Of a stretch of 9,145 bases of DNA, positions 6,368 through 9,145 are shown in pieces. The DNA is from Treponema sp. (lineage in GTDB: Bacteria; Spirochaetota; Spirochaetia; Treponematales; Treponemataceae). Position 1 is the first letter of the stretch; every line of letters starts with the position of its first letter. The stretch is from positions 1-9,145 of the forward strand of contig JAFLSP010000018.1 in assembly GCA_022510885.1 (NCBI GenBank). The letters are read 5' to 3'. Below the pieces are notes generated by a model, which saw only the letters and a list, made by a program, of their open reading frames with translations, was not told the DNA's origin and ran no database searches. The position numbers were made by a program, and so were the translations under genes.

Positions 6368-7105
6368 TTATTTCAATGCGAATGTTGCGTCTACGGTGAC
6401 GGTGAACGTGACCTTGCCGCTCTGCACGGGCGTTGCGCTGCCTCTTCCCGACTCGCGCATTGCGCTCATCATGTCGGCGTTGGAAGTGACCCGCAGGTTG
6501 CCCGCGTTCTGCCGGTCGATTTCTTCGATTTTGAGCACTTTGCCGAGTTGCGCCCCTGCCGTGCCCGCGATGAGGTTTGCGGATTCCTGCGCGTTCTGCA
6601 CGGCAGCCGTGCGCGCCTGCTTGATTGCCAGTTCGGGACTGGAGACCGTGAACGTGAGCGAGGAGAGCGCGTTCGCGCCCGCCGCAATCGCCGCGTCGAT
6701 AATCGTACTGGCAAGGTCCTTGTTCTTCAGGAAAATCTTGATTTCGTTGGAGACGCGGTAGTCGCCTGCCACGCGCCGCTCCTTGACGTATTCATATTCT
6801 TGATAAATCGTGTAATTTTCGGTGGAAATTGCGTCCTGTGAGCCGCCCGCACCGATGACGGCATTCTGCACCTGCGCCATTTTCTCCGCGTTCTGACTCG
6901 CCGCCGTCCCTGCGTCCCGTGCCGTGGTGATGACCGACAGCACGATTATCGCGCGGTCTGCCTCAACGGAGACCGAACCCGTGCCGCGGACGCTGACGGT
7001 GCGCTCGTCCGCAGGGTATTGCCGCACGATGCACGAAGTACACAGCGCACAGAACAGCGCGGTTGCGGTCATGAGCACAAGAGTTGTCGGTTTCTTTATT
7101 TTCAT
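6368..7105 (-). CDS. SIMPL-domain (DUF541) lipoprotein
   Basis: A 245-residue exported protein of the SIMPL/DUF541 family (relatives: E. coli YggE, Brucella BP26), envelope proteins linked to stress tolerance or of unknown role that form oligomeric rings in BP26. The signal peptide has lysines at 2-5, a hydrophobic core (about 8-22) and LCTSC ending in Cys25, a relaxed lipobox with Cys at -3. The SIMPL hallmarks follow: RTVSVRGTGSVSVEADRA (35-51), STENYTIYQEYEY (94-106), YRVSNEIKIFLKN (116-128), the AGANALSSLTFTVSSP segment (142-157) and the C-terminal strand KVTFTVTVDATF (231-242). ATG 7105 has a TAGGAGC Shine-Dalgarno site whose first bases are the stop codon of the upstream TPR protein, 9 nt away. 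The two products are therefore probably made together, and both appear to belong to the envelope. Confidence 0.92.
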   Translation of the reverse strand: MKIKKPTTLVLMTATALFCALCTSCIVRQYPADERTVSVRGTGSVSVEADRAIIVLSVITTARDAGTAASQNAEKMAQVQNAVIGAGGSQDAISTENYTIYQEYEYVKERRVAGDYRVSNEIKIFLKNKDLASTIIDAAIAAGANALSSLTFTVSSPELAIKQARTAAVQNAQESANLIAGTAGAQLGKVLKIEEIDRQNAGNLRVTSNADMMSAMRESGRGSATPVQSGKVTFTVTVDATFALK

Positions 7106-7110
7106 GGTAT

Positions 7111-7117
7111 GCTCCTA
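7111..7117 (-). promoter_or_regulatory. Stop codon merged with Shine-Dalgarno site (TAGGAGC)
   Basis: On the minus strand the TAG that ends the modular TPR gene (7115-7117) runs straight into GAGC, giving TAGGAGC. The AGGAG core serves the SIMPL gene, whose ATG is at 7105. Terminating ribosomes would sit on the re-initiation site, a strong hint of translational coupling. Confidence 0.75.
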
Positions 7118-9145
7118 TCGAATGTCGATGTAGAACCGCTTCAGATAAATGGTGCGGTTGTTCGCTTGTGTCCAAAGTGCGCTCATCGGGTAGTTTTTGG
7201 TGAGCGTCTCATACGCGTCGATTGCCGCGCGGACGTTTTTGACGTTTGAATCCGCCTCCAGTATCTGCCCCTGCAAGAACAGTGCCTCGTCGATGTCTGT
7301 CGCCGCGTTGGCAAGGTACTGTTGTACGTAGGCAAGCGCAGTCTCATATTGCTTGGCTGCATAGGCGCGTCTTGCTTGGTCAAGCTGATTCGCGTCGCTT
7401 TCCCCTATCGCACCTTGCGGTTCTGTCGTTGCCGCCGCATCTTTTGAGGCTGTCGCCGTTCCGCCATAAGACGAAGCAGGAGAGGGCGATTTTAGGTTAC
7501 TGCCCGGTACGGATTCCGTCGTCTGAATGTTGGTTCTGATTCCTCGGTCGCTTAGGCTTGGTGTGGCGTTTGCGGACGGCGCGCGTTCTGCATCTGACTG
7601 CTGTTTTTGCGATGTTTGCGTGGGCGATTTTTCTGTAGGACGCCCGGAGTCGCGTGCTTGCGGCGTGGACGCCGTTTCATTTAAGCCGGTATTCTCATAA
7701 GATTGCCGCGTCTGTCTGCTTGGCTTGGGCGGCACGACTTGGGCATAGGAAGGGGCGGTCACGCGCTGTCCTGGTGCCGCGCTCTCGTCCCCTACGTCCA
7801 CCTCAAGATAGTCATCGATATATTGTCCCGTGAGCGCATCATTCTTATAGAAATGTAACAACGTTTTTCCCGGCTTGCGCGAGCGCAGGGAGAATGTCGT
7901 ATCTGTCGTGCCAAGTTTTCGCCCAAAGTAACTGAAGAGCGGGTCTTTCTTTTTATCGCGGTTCTCCTCCGCCTCGCCCAAATAGACCCAGCCACTGCCG
8001 GGATATACTACGTCCAGATACTGATTGTTTTTGACCCCGACCGTCCGTGAAGGCGTGACCGACTGATTTTGCAGCGGAATGAGTGTCGCAGACAGCGTGT
8101 CGTCAGCATTTTGCGTGTATGCGGCGGAAAGCAACGGCGCAGACGGTTGCGTTGTCGCGCCCTGCGCAGGAGACGGCGTGGCTGGAGCTGTTGACTGTGC
8201 AACATTGCTTGCGGATGATTGCTGTACTGCCGCGGCTGTGTTCCTTGCAGAATTTGCCGTACCCTGCGCAGGATTTGATACGGTACGTTGCGTAGTCGAT
8301 TGCGCGGTGTTATGTGTGGGTTGCTGATTTGCTGTTGTGTTCGCGCTTTTTGGCGGATTTACCGCACTCTGCACGGAATCTTGCGTTTCGTTTTGCGCTG
8401 GACTTGTTGCGGATGAGCGGGCAAGATTATTTCCGTTCGAGGCTGACGTTGATGCGCTTTCTTTCTCCGCAGGTTGTGGCGCACTTTCCGTGAGCGATGG
8501 CGTTGCATTTTGCGAGTTGTTTGCCCCATTCGTGCTTTCTGCGCCTTGCGCCACGTCTTGCAAAACTTCGCGTTCTGCGGCCGTTGCGTCTGTTTGCGTG
8601 GGAGTTAATTGTGCAATCGATGTCTCCGTTCTCACATAGGCAATGTCAGTGTTGGGGCTGGATACATCAAGGATATTCGAGTCAACAATCTGCGAGGGTA
8701 TGACATCATCTCGTTCGGTGCTTGCATTCTGCGCGATAGTTGCTTCCGGTTCTTCGCGCTCAGGCTTTTGCTGTGTCGATGGGTCTGCGTTATCACTGGG
8801 GATTTCTATGTCAAGTGATTGTCCGTCATCCGACTCAGCGATTATAATCAGTTCGCTTCCTGATGTCTCTGTCCATTCGTCCGTCTGTTGCGCGTCGCTT
8901 TCATCTTCCCTATGTTCGGCAATGACGGTTTCGTCGTCGTTCGTTTGCGGGTCATTTGTCGCAATGATAACGGTGTCATCATCTGTCTCTGTATCATCAG
9001 TCGTGGTAGTAATGATTTCGCTACCGTCCGTCTGCATATCATCTGATTTGGCAATTACATCGGCTTCTCGCGTGCCGTCTGTTTCAATTGTGGCTGCTGT
9101 CTCTCTTTCTTGTGTGTCTGCCAGTGTATCAGTCTGCGCTTCCCC
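7115..9145 (-). CDS. Large modular protein with acidic repeats, low-complexity linkers, beta domain and C-terminal TPRs (5' end outside window)
   Basis: The frame is open from the window edge to the TAG at 7115: 676 visible residues, N terminus missing. A methionine at 9037 is not taken as the start because the same acidic composition continues upstream of it without a stop. In order: acidic, Thr/Asp-rich degenerate repeats (visible residues 28-112); a long Ser/Thr/Ala/Gln/Asn-rich linker (about 175-350) with recurring AQS/AQG motifs; a beta-rich domain (about 366-452) containing VVYPGSGWVYLGE, YFGRKLG and GKTLLHFYKND, which has the look of an Ig-like or carbohydrate-binding sandwich; a second linker (about 453-580); and two TPR-like helical pairs (about 582-676) ending NRTIYLKRFYIDIR, similar in style to BamD/YbgF-type TPRs. 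No transmembrane segment is visible. Linker composition and the SIMPL lipoprotein downstream suggest a periplasmic or outer-envelope scaffold (inference). I cannot name the family. Confidence 0.85.
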   Translation of the reverse strand, partial: GEAQTDTLADTQERETAATIETDGTREADVIAKSDDMQTDGSEIITTTTDDTETDDDTVIIATNDPQTNDDETVIAEHREDESDAQQTDEWTETSGSELIIIAESDDGQSLDIEIPSDNADPSTQQKPEREEPEATIAQNASTERDDVIPSQIVDSNILDVSSPNTDIAYVRTETSIAQLTPTQTDATAAEREVLQDVAQGAESTNGANNSQNATPSLTESAPQPAEKESASTSASNGNNLARSSATSPAQNETQDSVQSAVNPPKSANTTANQQPTHNTAQSTTQRTVSNPAQGTANSARNTAAAVQQSSASNVAQSTAPATPSPAQGATTQPSAPLLSAAYTQNADDTLSATLIPLQNQSVTPSRTVGVKNNQYLDVVYPGSGWVYLGEAEENRDKKKDPLFSYFGRKLGTTDTTFSLRSRKPGKTLLHFYKNDALTGQYIDDYLEVDVGDESAAPGQRVTAPSYAQVVPPKPSRQTRQSYENTGLNETASTPQARDSGRPTEKSPTQTSQKQQSDAERAPSANATPSLSDRGIRTNIQTTESVPGSNLKSPSPASSYGGTATASKDAAATTEPQGAIGESDANQLDQARRAYAAKQYETALAYVQQYLANAATDIDEALFLQGQILEADSNVKNVRAAIDAYETLTKNYPMSALWTQANNRTIYLKRFYIDIR
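7118..7402 (-). other. C-terminal tetratricopeptide (TPR) region of the modular protein
   Basis: Visible residues 582-676. The first unit reads LDQARRAYAAKQYETALAYV, with the alternating small and aromatic residues of a TPR (Ala-Tyr-Tyr-Ala spacing). The second reads EALFLQGQILEA, then VRAAIDAYETLTKNYP, where the closing Tyr-Pro is typical of TPR ends. A third partial helix, LWTQANNRTIYLKRFYI, closes the chain. TPRs bind partner proteins, so this is the likely interaction module. Confidence 0.7.
7790..8050 (-). other. Beta-rich putative domain inside the modular protein
   Basis: Visible residues 366-452 are the only non-terminal part with a folded, hydrophobic-aromatic composition. They alternate short strands (YLDVVYPGSGWVYLGE, TTFSLRSRKPGKTLLHFYK, DDYLEVDV) with polar turns, as in a bacterial Ig-like sandwich. 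It is flanked on both sides by disordered linkers. No family can be assigned by eye. Confidence 0.45.
8060..8620 (-). other. Ser/Thr/Ala/Gln/Asn-rich low-complexity linker
   Basis: About 185 residues dominated by Ser, Thr, Ala, Gln, Asn and Pro, almost without aromatic or bulky hydrophobic residues, and predicted to be disordered. Motifs of the form N-x-A-Q-S/G recur (NTAQS, NPAQG, NVAQS, SPAQG). In other bacteria such linkers span peptidoglycan or the periplasm. The underlying DNA is visibly richer in G+T on the plus strand than the flanking conserved genes. Confidence 0.6.
8810..9064 (-). repeat. Five degenerate ~15-residue acidic repeats (protein level)
   Basis: Visible residues 28-112 align as five units: ADVIAKSDDMQTDG, SEIITTTTDDTETDD, DTVIIATNDPQTNDD, a longer unit starting ETVIAEHREDESD, and SELIIIAESDDGQSLD. 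The shared pattern is an acidic or Ser residue, two to three aliphatic residues, then three or four Thr/Ala/Ser and a run of Asp/Gln/Thr. The DNA copies use different codons, so the repeats are old or selected at protein level. Weaker related sequence (around TIETDGTRE) continues toward the window edge, so more copies may exist outside. Confidence 0.6.

Noticed and set aside
8079..8639. Plus-strand open frames rich in Cys/Ala/Val opposite the linker
   Set aside because: They are antisense reflections of the Ser/Thr/Ala/Gln codons; no start signals or family features.
9035..9037. ATG 9037 as the true start of the modular TPR protein
   Set aside because: The frame stays open to the window edge with the same acidic, Thr-rich composition, and the ATG falls inside the first repeat unit; no ribosome-binding site and no signal peptide follow it.
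1..9145. CRISPR array, insertion sequence, phage or toxin-antitoxin island
   Set aside because: No regularly spaced identical repeats, terminal inverted repeats with transposase, integrase or small toxin-like gene pairs were seen.

Overview
The window looks like chromosomal core plus envelope genes of a moderately GC-rich bacterium, most likely a spirochaete of the Treponema type. This is inference. Both predicted lipoproteins have relaxed lipoboxes of the kind common in spirochaetes, the tRNAs do not encode CCA (seen for tRNA-Val), and the gene mix fits (PilZ/YcgR-like protein, SIMPL lipoprotein, modular TPR protein). No rRNA or other diagnostic marker is present to prove it. I see no insertion sequence, phage gene, CRISPR array or integrase.

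Layout. Positions 1-155 hold two minus-strand tRNA genes: tRNA-Val(TAC), complete, and tRNA-Pro(TGG), cut by the window edge. A strong hairpin with a U-tract lies between them, and a very good promoter (TTGACA, 17-nt spacer, TAGGCT) lies before tRNA-Val. Next, on the minus strand, is a complete aconitate hydratase of about 680 residues (254-2290), followed by an 11-bp stem-loop. An AT-rich divergent promoter region (2291-2366) separates it from a plus-strand pair: a lipoprotein of unknown function (2367-3041) and, overlapping its end by 11 nt, a two-domain protein resembling YcgR/PilZ proteins but with degenerate c-di-GMP motifs (3031-3906). That gene runs tail to tail into, and overlaps by 47 nt, the last gene of a minus-strand cluster.

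The minus-strand cluster (9145 to 3860) reads in transcription order: a large modular protein cut at its 5' end, a SIMPL-domain lipoprotein, seryl-tRNA synthetase (serS) and an AI-2E-family membrane transporter/permease. The modular protein has acidic repeats, a Ser/Thr/Ala/Gln/Asn-rich linker, a beta-rich domain, a second linker and C-terminal TPRs. Gaps of 9, 38 and 10 nt, with Shine-Dalgarno sites touching or following the preceding stop codon, argue for one operon with translational coupling. Its promoter is outside the window. The cluster joins a housekeeping translation gene to three cell-envelope genes.

Nothing here is a clear new multi-gene system. The most distinctive objects are the modular TPR protein with its five degenerate ~15-residue acidic repeats, the lipoprotein/PilZ-like pair, and the terminator-like hairpin between two tRNAs that seem to share one promoter. 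There is no gene-free stretch above 300 bases.
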